Positions 8,375-16,266 of a stretch of DNA of 64,000 bases are shown here, one piece after another. Made by a program: the position numbers and the translations under genes. The notes beneath the pieces are model-generated. The model did no database searches, was not told where the DNA came from, and saw only the letters and a list, made by a program, of their open reading frames with translations. Position 1 is the stretch's first letter; every line of letters begins with the position of its first letter. Source of the stretch: CAVPTL01 sp963794415 (lineage in GTDB: Bacteria > Actinomycetota > Thermoleophilia > Gaiellales > JAICJC01); contig CAWCDI010000002.1 in NCBI GenBank assembly GCA_963794415.1, forward strand, positions 186,001 through 250,000. The letters run 5' to 3'.

Positions 8375-9943
8375 CTACGAGACGTCGGCTGCGCCGGCGG
8401 TGTACTGGCTGATCCGGAAGACGACGAACTCGGCCGGCTTCACGGGCGAGATGCCGATCTCCATCACGACCTGCCCCGCCTCGATCACGTCGGTCGGGTT
8501 GGTCTCGGCGTCGCACTTCACGAAGAACGCCTCCTCCGGCGTTGCGCCGAAGAGCGCGCCCGCCGCGCCACGTGCGCGTGAGGAAGCTCGAGACGGCGAT
8601 GCGAAGGCGGATCCAGAGGCGCTCGTCGTTGGGCTCGAACACGGCCCACTGGGTGCCCTCCATGATCGACTCCGAGACGTAGTTGAAGAGCCGGCGCACG
8701 TTGAGGTAGCGCCACTCGGGATCGCTCGAGAGCGTCCGGGCGCCCCACACGCGGATCCCGCGGCCGGGGAACGCGCGGATGCAGTTGATGCCCGGGCTGG
8801 TTGAGCCCGCCCTGCTCGTCGTGGGTGACCTGGAAGGCCAGGCCGTTCACGCCCAGCACCACCTCGTTGGCCGGCGCCTTGTGCACGCCGCGGGTGTTGT
8901 CGGTGCGGGCCCAGACGCCCGCCATGTGGCCCGACGGCGGCACCATCATCGGCTGGCGCGTGAGCGGGTCCATCACCTCGAGCCACGGGTAGTAGAGCGT
9001 CGCGAACTTCGAGTCGTAGCCCGCCGTGTTCATGCGCCACTCGAGCATGTCCTGGGGCAGCAGGCCGGGCGGCGGATCGAGGATCGCCATCCGGTCCTTC
9101 GCCGCCTCGCAGTGGGCGATCATCTTGCCCTGGATGTCGCGCAGCTGCGCGTCGCCCTTGCCGTCGGCACCGGCAGAGGCCCATGAGGTCGGGCACGCAG
9201 AGCATCGTGATCTCATCGACTGCGGCGAGGCTGCCGAGGCCCTCGCGGCGGGCGACGTCGCCCTCGAACTGGCCGGCGTCAACCGGGTCGGACGGCGTGG
9301 ACGGCACGGTCAGCGTGTACTTGCCCTCCTGCGGCCGGCCGTCGGGGAGCGCGGCGCTCGTGTCCTCGAGCTGCACCAGCTTCGACGACGCGTTCACCTT
9401 GGTGGCCAGGTTCTGGCGGCCCTTCTTCAGCGTCAGGCCGTCGAACTCCTCGCTCTGGCCCCCGCCGGTGATCGTGATCTTGTAGGTGGGCTGCACCTCG
9501 CCGTCGCCGCCCTCCTCCGGCGCGACGCTGGGCTCCTCGGCCAGCTCGATGGTGAGCTCGCCGGCCACGCCGTCGCGCGCCGTGGCGCGGAACGCCTCTG
9601 CCGCCGAGTCACCCGCGGCGGGCAGGGCTGCCTGCGGCGTCGCGTTGCCGCCCGAGGCACCGACGCGCACCACCCAGCAGAGGCCGCCGCCGTTCTGGAA
9701 GAAGCCGTACACGGAGTGCGCGAGGTACGCACCCTCCATGAAGGGGCCGTCCTCGGGCTTCAGCGGGTTGCTGTAGAGCCGTGCGAACTGCGTCCAGTTC
9801 GCGATGCGCATCGGCCGGTTGACCGGGCCGCCGGGCGCAAGGCCGACGAACGCCGCGACCGAGGTGCCGACGCCCTCGATCGGCTTCGACTGCGACGGGA
9901 CCTCCTCGACGTAGACCCCTGGAGTCAGATACGTGGTTGCCAT
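8375..9943 (-). CDS. Contractile tail sheath protein, three apparent frameshifts
   Basis: The N-terminus MATTYLTPGVYVEEVPS and SKPIEGVGTSVAAFVGLAP is the standard sheath signature. The C-terminal ring domain is also present: DPEWRYLNVRRLFNYVSESI, EPNDERLWIRLRIAVSSFL and a closing GISPVKPAEFVVFRISQ. Homology switches frame near 9180, 8805 and 8570. The net shift is zero, so a full-length but wrong open frame also exists. Between the ends is a less conserved insertion (about residues 110-240) typical of eCIS sheaths. The sheath contracts to drive the tube. It starts 1 base after the receiver-like gene. Confidence 0.9.
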   Translation of the reverse strand: MATTYLTPGVYVEEVPSQSKPIEGVGTSVAAFVGLAPGGPVNRPMRIANWTQFARLYSNPLKPEDGPFMEGAYLAHSVYGFFQNGGGLCWVVRVGASGGNATPQAALPAAGDSAAEAFRATARDGVAGELTIELAEEPSVAPEEGGDGEVQPTYKITITGGGQSEEFDGLTLKKGRQNLATKVNASSKLVQLEDTSAALPDGRPQEGKYTLTVPSTPSDPVDAGQFEGDVARREGLGSLAAVDEITMLCVPDLMGLCRCRRQGRRAAARHPGQDDRPLRGGEGPDGDPRSAARPAAPGHARVAHEHGGLRLEVRDALLPVARGDGPAHAPADDGAAVGPHGGRLGPHRQHPRRAQGAGQRGGAGRERPGLPGHPRRAGRAQPARASTASARSPAAGSACGAPGRSRAIPSGATSTCAGSSTTSRSRSWRAPSGPCSSPTTSASGSAFASPSRASSRARGAAGALFGATPEEAFFVKCDAETNPTDVIEAGQVVMEIGISPVKPAEFVVFRISQYTAGAADVS

Positions 9944-9944
9944 G

Positions 9945-10328
9945 TCAGAGACTCTCCTGTTCGCGTGCGTTTTGGGAAATCAGCTCGGTGAGAAGCGCGT
10001 GCCGGGCGCCGTTGTAGAAGCGGCGTGGCCGGGCGCTGCCGCTATCGAAGACCTGCATCTCGCTGTCGTCCTGGGCCCACAGGATGAGCTTGGTCTCGGG
10101 CGCGGCGGTGCGGATCTCCTCGCCCAGCTCCTGCGCGTCGTCGGCCAGCGCGAGCACCACCGCATCGGGCGCGAGCCGGCGGGCGTGATCGACGATCGCC
10201 GACGGGGCGCCCTCGGCGGTCACCACGTCGATGCCGCCCTCCACCAGCATGCGCGTCATGCCCATCGAGATGATCGGCTCGAGGTGCCCCAGAAGGACGC
10301 AGGGCTGGGCGTGGGCACGGGCAGACAT
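9945..10328 (-). CDS. Receiver-like (REC/CheY-like) small protein inside the eCIS operon
   Basis: This is a 127-residue protein from ATG 10328 (MSARAHAQPCVLLGHLEPII). The pattern VLLGHLEPIISMGMTRML...GIDVVTAEGAPSAIVDHARRLAPDAVVLAL resembles the first three beta-alpha units of NarL-type receiver domains. The normal paired acidic residues at the end of beta 1 are replaced by GHLE, and the phospho-acceptor Asp at the end of beta 3 is missing (VVLALADD). No DNA-binding domain follows. It may be a pseudo-receiver or assembly protein specific to actinobacterial eCIS. It lies between DUF4255 and the sheath gene. Confidence 0.55.
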   Translation of the reverse strand: MSARAHAQPCVLLGHLEPIISMGMTRMLVEGGIDVVTAEGAPSAIVDHARRLAPDAVVLALADDAQELGEEIRTAAPETKLILWAQDDSEMQVFDSGSARPRRFYNGARHALLTELISQNAREQESL

Positions 10329-10410
10329 GTGCCAGCGAGTGTGGACCCTGGGGCGTCCCGCCACCAGTGATTTGGGTGCATCTCTGTGGGCAGGACGGCC
10401 TGCCCGATCG

Positions 10411-11301
10411 TCACGCCTTCTTGCGCCGGGGCGCGGCGGGCTTGCCGAGCTCCAGGTCGAGCCGGCCGCCGGGCACGTCGAGCCGGCCCTCGGCCACCTC
10501 GTCGCCGGCACCGCGCGCAACGCACTGGTAGGTGCCCTCGGGCAGCGGCGCGAACCGGAACCTGCCCTCGGCGTCGGTCACCGCCAGGAGCCCGCGGTCG
10601 GTGAGCGCCACCCACGCGCCGGCCACCGGCTGGCCGTCGCCGTCGCGCACTACGCCGCCCGCGCGCGACTCCTCCTGCATGGTTGCCCGGCGGGCGTTTC
10701 GGTCGTGCAGCCGGATGGTCTGGGTGCGCACCTCGGGACCGCGCTCGAGGGCGGTACCAGGCTCGCAGGAGAGCGTGACGACGTAGTCGAGCGACGCCTT
10801 GTACTGGCCGCCCACCGCCGACCAGAAGTCGGCCTTGCCCTCGCCCCGCGCCTGGCCCACGCGCGTGGTGATGGGGAACCGCTGGGCGCTGTGGTCGCGC
10901 AGCGTGCCCGCCAGCAGGTCGGCCGGGAGCTCCGGGTAGGCGTAGAGCACGGCCAGCACCTGCGAGAGCAGGCGGTGCTCGTCCTCCACCTCGCGCGTCC
11001 ACCCGGTCACCGCGAACGAGACCTCCATGCGAAGCGGCGGGCGCGACTCGGTGGTGCGGCCGTCGATCCGCCGCGACTCCCAGTCCACCGGCCGGTGCTC
11101 GAGCGACTCGCGCAGGTCGTACAGGAAGAGGTTGACGGTGGGCGCCGAGAGGGCGGACGACCACTCGTTGCCCGGGGCGTCGAACGCGATGTCGACGCCC
11201 TCGAAGCCGTGCCGGCCCAGCTCGCGTTTGAGCAGCGCCCGGATCGTCTCGTCCAGGTCGGCGAACATCGTGTTCAGGGGAACAGTGACGGCCACGGACA
11301 T
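10411..11301 (-). CDS. DUF4255 tail terminator/sheath-cap protein (Afp16/Pvc16-like) with carboxypeptidase-regulatory-like tail
   Basis: This is a 296-residue intact protein. Residues about 1-190 form the Pvc16 N-terminal domain (DETIRALLKRELGRHGFEGV, APTVNLFLYDLRESLEHRP, MEVSFAVTGWTREVEDEHRLLSQVL). Residues about 205-285 form a beta-sandwich of the carboxypeptidase-regulatory type (GGVVRDGDGQPVAGAWVALTD...TDAEGRFRFAPLPEGTY). The last residues are basic (APRRKKA). Family members cap the tube and sheath at the distal end and set final assembly. A hairpin separates it from the ATPase gene upstream. Confidence 0.88.
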   Translation of the reverse strand: MSVAVTVPLNTMFADLDETIRALLKRELGRHGFEGVDIAFDAPGNEWSSALSAPTVNLFLYDLRESLEHRPVDWESRRIDGRTTESRPPLRMEVSFAVTGWTREVEDEHRLLSQVLAVLYAYPELPADLLAGTLRDHSAQRFPITTRVGQARGEGKADFWSAVGGQYKASLDYVVTLSCEPGTALERGPEVRTQTIRLHDRNARRATMQEESRAGGVVRDGDGQPVAGAWVALTDRGLLAVTDAEGRFRFAPLPEGTYQCVARGAGDEVAEGRLDVPGGRLDLELGKPAAPRRKKA

Positions 11302-11371
11302 GGTGTCTCACAGTATGCGGCCCGCGATGCAATTGGCAGGCGGCCGCCGGGCAGCAACTCGGGCGAGCGGT

Positions 11372-11389
11372 GCTGCCCTTTCGGGCAGC
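11372..11389 (-). terminator. GAAA-loop hairpin between AAA+ ATPase and DUF4255 genes
   Basis: A perfect 7-bp stem (GCTGCCC/GGGCAGC) closes a four-base loop that reads GAAA on the transcribed strand. It begins 5 bases after the ATPase stop. It has no U tract, so it may be an attenuator, an RNA-stability element or a weak terminator that sets the ratio of ATPase to structural proteins. Confidence 0.45.
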
Positions 11390-11393
11390 CGGA

Positions 11394-13358
11394 TCAGATC
11401 AGCTCGTGAAACCGCTCGAAGTCGGACTCGAGCGTGAGGCGGCCGAGCTTCGCGTACTCGAGCGCCACGCCGCGCACGAGGTGCCGCATGCCAATCGCCG
11501 AGCCCTCGTCGGCGGCCAGGAACGCACCGGCGAGCGATGCGTTTCGGATGTTGCCGCCTGCGAGCTTGAACTGGTTGGCGAGAAACGCGGTATCGACGTC
11601 GTCTGCCAGCGGCGCCTGCCCGGGCAGCACCAGCTCCCAGATGCGGCGCCGGTCGGCCGCCTCCGGGAACGGGAAGTCCACGACGAAGTCGAGCCGGCGC
11701 AGGAACGCGTCGTCCATGTTCTGGCGGAAGTTGGTCGCGAGGATCACCGCGCCGGGATAGGAGTCCATGCGCTGAAGCAGGTAGGAGACCTCGATGTTGG
11801 CGTACCGGTCGTGCGAGTCGCGCACGTCCGAGCGGCGGCCGAAGAGCGCGTCGGCCTCGTCGAAGAAGAGGATCGCGTTGGAGCCCTCGGCCGCCGAGAA
11901 GATGCGGTCGAGGTTCTTCTCGGTCTCCCCGATGTACTTCGAGACGGTCGCGGCCAGGTCGATGCGGAAGAGATCCAGCCCGAGGTCGGCGCCCAGCACC
12001 TGCGCGGCCATGGTCTTGCCGGTGCCCGACTCGCCCGCGAAGAGCACCTTCATCCCCTGGTTCCGCGCGACGGTGCGGTCGTAGCCCCACTCCGAGAGCA
12101 CCAGGTCGCGGTGGCGCAGGAACGCCGAGATCGACCGCAGCACCTCGCGCGGGCGGTCGGGAAGCACCATGTCGTCCCAGCCGAACGCCGGCTCGAGCAG
12201 CGTGGCGAGCTCTGCGAGGCCGGTGGTGGATGCAAGGCGCGCGCCGTGGTCGAGGTCGGACGCAAGCGGCACGTCGCGGCCGTGCGAGCGGGCCGACACC
12301 GCGCCGGCCTCGCTGGCCTCTGCCACCTGCCTGATCGAGAGCCGGAACTTGGCCGCGACGTCGGCCACGTCGCCCGAGCCGGCCAGCTGCCCCCAGGCGG
12401 TGAGCCGGTCGCCGTAGGTCGGCCCCGGCACCTGGATCACGAAGGCCGCCTCGGGCATGAGCGCCGCCACCGTGTGGGGGTCGGTGCGGCAGAGCACCAC
12501 CAGCCCGGGCTGCTCGCACAGGGCCTGCGCCCACCGCCGCGCCTGGGCGGGCTCGGCGCGCTCGAGGCCCTCGAAGCACAGGGTGTGGCGCTCGAGCACC
12601 GACCGCAGCCGGGCGTCGGCAAGCGCCTCGGCGTTCCCGGCCACGGCGGCATCCACCACCAGCAGCGAGCGCCCGAGCGCGACTGCCAGCAGCTCGGGAG
12701 CGTCCGGGCCACCGGCGACCACCGGCAGCACGCGGGCCGCGCCGGCCACCGACCGCAGCTCGGCGATCTCGGCCTCGCGGCCCAGCTCGTAGGCGGGCTG
12801 CTCGACCACGCGGGCCTCCGGGGCACCGGGCCGCGGCCCGTCGAGCCGCGCGCCGAGGAGGTGGGCCACCAGCCGGTCGTTCACCTTCGCCGGGCGGTCC
12901 GCCAGGGGCAGCGTGCCGTGCGGCTCGAGCAGCGTGAGCGCGCCGACCGCGCGCAGGGTCGAGCCGCTGTCGAAGCACTGCCAGACGTCGGCCTCGGAGA
13001 CGCCGTCGCCCGCCAGCAGCCGCACCACCAGCCGCGGGCTCGCGAGCTTCCGCGTGACGTCGTCGTGCAGGTAGCCGAAGAGGCGCCCGTAGCTTGGCCC
13101 CAGCTCCGGCGCCGCGCAGAGGCCCAGCACCGCCGCCTCGAGCGCCGAGAGGTCGAGAAACTCTGCCGCGGTGCGAAGCCGGGGATCGGCGTCTGCCAGC
13201 GCCGGCCGGCGGGCGAGGGCGAGCGCGAGATCGTCCGACACGTAGAGGCCCCGCATCGCATCGGCGGGGTTGGGGTCGTCGCGCGCGGCCTCCTGCACGG
13301 CGAGCCGGATACGCGCATCCAGCAGCTCGAACCGCAGGTCGTCAGCCGGCGAGCTCAC
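11394..13358 (-). CDS. eCIS AAA+ ATPase (Afp15/Pvc15-like)
   Basis: This is a 654-residue intact protein. The N-terminal 380 residues form the large variable region common to these ATPases. The AAA+ core has Walker A GESGTGKT at 442-449, Walker B ILFFDEAD at 496-503, sensor-type ATN at 541-543 and an FLRRLD arginine-finger segment at about 552-557. In PVC and Afp this ATPase is required for particle assembly, not contraction. Its start overlaps the end of the DUF4157 gene by 17 bases. A hairpin follows its stop. The family call is strong. Confidence 0.92.
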   Translation of the reverse strand: MSSPADDLRFELLDARIRLAVQEAARDDPNPADAMRGLYVSDDLALALARRPALADADPRLRTAAEFLDLSALEAAVLGLCAAPELGPSYGRLFGYLHDDVTRKLASPRLVVRLLAGDGVSEADVWQCFDSGSTLRAVGALTLLEPHGTLPLADRPAKVNDRLVAHLLGARLDGPRPGAPEARVVEQPAYELGREAEIAELRSVAGAARVLPVVAGGPDAPELLAVALGRSLLVVDAAVAGNAEALADARLRSVLERHTLCFEGLERAEPAQARRWAQALCEQPGLVVLCRTDPHTVAALMPEAAFVIQVPGPTYGDRLTAWGQLAGSGDVADVAAKFRLSIRQVAEASEAGAVSARSHGRDVPLASDLDHGARLASTTGLAELATLLEPAFGWDDMVLPDRPREVLRSISAFLRHRDLVLSEWGYDRTVARNQGMKVLFAGESGTGKTMAAQVLGADLGLDLFRIDLAATVSKYIGETEKNLDRIFSAAEGSNAILFFDEADALFGRRSDVRDSHDRYANIEVSYLLQRMDSYPGAVILATNFRQNMDDAFLRRLDFVVDFPFPEAADRRRIWELVLPGQAPLADDVDTAFLANQFKLAGGNIRNASLAGAFLAADEGSAIGMRHLVRGVALEYAKLGRLTLESDFERFHELI

Positions 13359-13878
13359 CGGCTCCGGCCTCCGCCTCGGTCTCGAACGCGTCGCCGGGCT
13401 GCGAGACCACCATCGGGCCGGTCACCGGCGCGCCGCGCTGCTGCACCACGTGGGTCAGCTCGTGGGCGAGCAGGCGGTCGCCCTCTGCCGAGCCCGGCCG
13501 GTACTCGCCCTGGGCGAAGTAGACGTCGCTGCCGGTGGTGAACGCGCGGGCGGAGACGGCGTCGCTCAGATCGGCAGCGGTCGCGTCGGTGTGGACGCGC
13601 ACGTCGGCCAGCGAGTCGCCGAGCGGCTCTGCGAACTGCTCCTGCGTGCCGGAGCTGAGCGGGATGCCGCCGCCGCGCGTGCGCGCAATGGTCTGCTCGA
13701 CCGCCGGGTGCACGGCGCCGCCGGCGAGCAGCCCGCCGCTCGTGACGAGGTCGGTGAACGCGCGGTTTCCCATCGCCGAGGCGAGCTCTGCAGGCTCCCC
13801 GGCCTGATCCGAAGCGCGATCGGCCGCCGACGGGATCGACTCCCTGCCGTGGCCGTCATACGATCGGTCGGAATCCAA
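13342..13878 (-). CDS. Stand-alone DUF4157 (eCIS core domain) protein
   Basis: This is a 178-residue protein. I chose a TTG start at 13878 because AGGGGG precedes it by four bases and no in-frame ATG is available. Residues about 70-150 hold the DUF4157 domain: PLSSGTQEQFAEPLGDSLAD, VRVHTDATAADLSDAVSARA, FTTGSDVYFAQGEY and the metalloprotease-like HELTH at 139-143 (DRLLAHELTHVVQQRG). DUF4157 is the best marker of eCIS loci; it is often fused to effectors and may load or process them. Here it is the first gene of the leftward operon, divergent from the effector candidate. Confidence 0.85.
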   Translation of the reverse strand: MDSDRSYDGHGRESIPSAADRASDQAGEPAELASAMGNRAFTDLVTSGGLLAGGAVHPAVEQTIARTRGGGIPLSSGTQEQFAEPLGDSLADVRVHTDATAADLSDAVSARAFTTGSDVYFAQGEYRPGSAEGDRLLAHELTHVVQQRGAPVTGPMVVSQPGDAFETEAEAGAGELAG

Positions 13879-13929
13879 AAATCCCCCTGCCAGAGCGGAC
13901 GGACGTAGGGTAACGTACGCGCGCAGACG

Positions 13930-16197
13930 ATGGGCAGCGAGTCCACACGCGAGCGCGTCTCCGGCGGCAGGCCGGACGAGCAGCGAGCGCCGGTCGCCCC
14001 GGCACCCGCACGCGCCGCGCTGCTCCAGCGCGCGGCGGGCAACGCCGCGACCAGCCGCATGCTCATGCGCGAGCCCACGGGCCACTACGAGATGACCGAG
14101 ACGGAGCGGCGCAACGAGTTCCCGGCGGTGCTGGCGGTCAACCGAAACGTCGAGAACGTCAGCTTCCACCCGTCCACGGGCGGGGCGTGGACAACGCCCA
14201 CCGTCGGCCCTCCGCCGCCGCCCACCCCCGTCGTGCCGGCCAGCTGGGACATCGACATCTGGATCGACAACTACCCGCACCACTACAAGGCTCTCGACGC
14301 CGACCGCGCGCTGAAGACCCTGCAGCAGCTCCGCGGCCAGGTGCTGAACGACCTCAACTACTACCGCAAGCAGCACGCTGACATGCTCGAGAACCGGGCG
14401 AGCCATCCCATCGTCGGCTTCCTCTCCGACAAGGTGGGCGGCACGAGCCCGCCGCCGATCGGCATCTGGGACGAGATCGAGAACGGCCCGCTCGAGGAGG
14501 CCAGGAAGAGCACCGGGATCAGCGCGTCGCTCCTGATCGAGCTGGCCGATCCCAACCCGCCGAAGCCGAAGGAGAACCCCGAGATCCAGCACAACCTGCC
14601 GGAGGGGCTCAACCTGGACAACTTCGCGCCCAAGCAGGACATGAGCCCCGAGGCGATGCAGCGGCGAGCGTCCGAGCAGAAGGCCGACGAGCTCATCAAG
14701 AAGGCGGCCGAGGCAGTGCAGAAGGCGTCCGACGACATCCGGATCAAGGACAAGAGCGTGTTCTACTACCGCGAGGACACGGTGCACGGCGCGGGCAACA
14801 TCGTCACCGGCCTCGAGGTGGCAAAGACCGCCGGGCAGGTGGCCGCCGCGGGGCTGGGCGGCGGCATCGCGGTCGAGATGAAGCTCGGGCTCCTCGGGGC
14901 CTCGACGCTCACCGCCGGCGTCTCGGCGGGGTACTCGGCCGGGCAGGAGATCGCCCAGCAGGGCGGCGGCATGATCTGGGGCGACCAGGATCACTTCGAC
15001 TGGGGCAAGGTGGCAAAGGTCGGCACGAAGGCAGCCGTCACCGGGTTCGTCGGCGGGTTGATGGGCGGGATGTTCACCAAGGCGCTGAGCGGGGCGCTTG
15101 GGAAGATGATCTCGGGGCTCACCGCGGACGAGCTCGCGACCGCCGGGCTGACCGGGAGCGAGTTCCTGAGCAAGGGCCAGACGCTCTTCCTGTCGTGGGT
15201 GGGCGGCACCGGGATGAGCCCGTTCAGCACTGCCGCCGGCGAGCTGATGGACTACGCGCTGGACGGCAAGTTCACCGACACCAGCGTGAGCGGATTCCTC
15301 GACCGGTGCCTCCACGACATGCTGCTGAGCGGGGTGCTCGGCGGCTTCTTCCACTTCTCCGCGGCGCACGGCAACTCGGTCACGGGCCACCCGTTCGAGG
15401 TGGAGCCGCCGCCGGAGGTGCACTCCAACGGCGTGCCGCTGCCGGTCGAGCCCGAGGTGACGCGGCCGGTGCAGCGCCCCGCCGAGGACGCGCCTCAGGC
15501 GCTTGAGCAGGCGCCGGGGAAGCGGCGCCCGCCACGCATCCCGCCCGGCAAGAAGTTCGTGAAGCCCAAGCCCGCCACGCCTGCGCCCATCGAGATCGAC
15601 ATGCCGCTCATGATGACCGACACCGAGCTCGGGGCGTTCGTCCAGCGCCTGGTATCGAGGCAGCTCCCGTCGCTCAAGGGAAAGGTCATCTGGCACGAGA
15701 CGCAGGCCGAGTACGAGCAGATCGGGTACCACAAGAGCGGCGTGCGGCCGCAGTCGGGCGGCTTCTTCGATCCCGAAACGGGCGAGCTGCACATCGCCCC
15801 CGGCCAGCCGATGCGGATCGTCGTGCACGAGGCCGTGCACGCCCTGGCCCGCAGCCTCCAGCCGCACGGCCGGCAGCTGATCGGCGACTTCCTCGACGAG
15901 GGCATCACCGACACGCTCACCCTCGAGGCGGTCGGGCCCGATCCGGTCGAGATGAGCTACCGCCGCAACATGGACTTCGTCGATGAGCTGGGCGGCCGCG
16001 TGGGCCTCTCCCGGGTCAGAAACGTCGTGCTCCAGGGGAACTTCGTCGGATTTCGAAACGCGGTCAAGGCCCGGCTCGGGACAGAGGTTGCGACGCAGGA
16101 GTTCTTCACCAAGCTGCGTGCGCTCCCGATCGCGGGCGACCCGGTGGTGGAGGCCGAGCTGCTCAACATGCTGGACAACCCGCCGAAGGGTCCCTGA
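13930..16197 (+). CDS. Candidate eCIS effector with C-terminal zincin-like (HEAVH...E) domain
   Basis: This is a 755-residue protein with no signal peptide. Residues about 30-47 (ALLQRAAGNAATSRMLMRE) match the short LQR.AGN.A motif seen at the start of eCIS cargo proteins. Residues 295-400 are glycine-rich hydrophobic segments (GHG-like zippers, VGGLMGGMFTKALSGALGKM) of the kind found in toxins with membrane-active or translocation regions. A Pro-rich linker (about 490-555) leads to a C-terminal domain with HEAVH at 633-637 and a possible third ligand Glu657 in DEGITD, a gluzincin-like spacing. It is divergent from DUF4157, 51 bases away. Toxic activity is inferred; the protease activity is untested. 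Confidence 0.7.
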   Translation: MGSESTRERVSGGRPDEQRAPVAPAPARAALLQRAAGNAATSRMLMREPTGHYEMTETERRNEFPAVLAVNRNVENVSFHPSTGGAWTTPTVGPPPPPTPVVPASWDIDIWIDNYPHHYKALDADRALKTLQQLRGQVLNDLNYYRKQHADMLENRASHPIVGFLSDKVGGTSPPPIGIWDEIENGPLEEARKSTGISASLLIELADPNPPKPKENPEIQHNLPEGLNLDNFAPKQDMSPEAMQRRASEQKADELIKKAAEAVQKASDDIRIKDKSVFYYREDTVHGAGNIVTGLEVAKTAGQVAAAGLGGGIAVEMKLGLLGASTLTAGVSAGYSAGQEIAQQGGGMIWGDQDHFDWGKVAKVGTKAAVTGFVGGLMGGMFTKALSGALGKMISGLTADELATAGLTGSEFLSKGQTLFLSWVGGTGMSPFSTAAGELMDYALDGKFTDTSVSGFLDRCLHDMLLSGVLGGFFHFSAAHGNSVTGHPFEVEPPPEVHSNGVPLPVEPEVTRPVQRPAEDAPQALEQAPGKRRPPRIPPGKKFVKPKPATPAPIEIDMPLMMTDTELGAFVQRLVSRQLPSLKGKVIWHETQAEYEQIGYHKSGVRPQSGGFFDPETGELHIAPGQPMRIVVHEAVHALARSLQPHGRQLIGDFLDEGITDTLTLEAVGPDPVEMSYRRNMDFVDELGGRVGLSRVRNVVLQGNFVGFRNAVKARLGTEVATQEFFTKLRALPIAGDPVVEAELLNMLDNPPKGP

Positions 16198-16266
16198 CCG
16201 GCGCGATATCCTGCGGGTATTGCCGAACGAGCGCTCCGTCTCGTTCACGACCAAAGGATCCACCCG

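Noticed and set aside
1..16197. A prophage or T6SS instead of an eCIS
   Set aside because: DUF4157, the AAA+ ATPase and DUF4255 are eCIS markers. No capsid, terminase, portal, integrase or TssJLM membrane-complex genes are present in the window.
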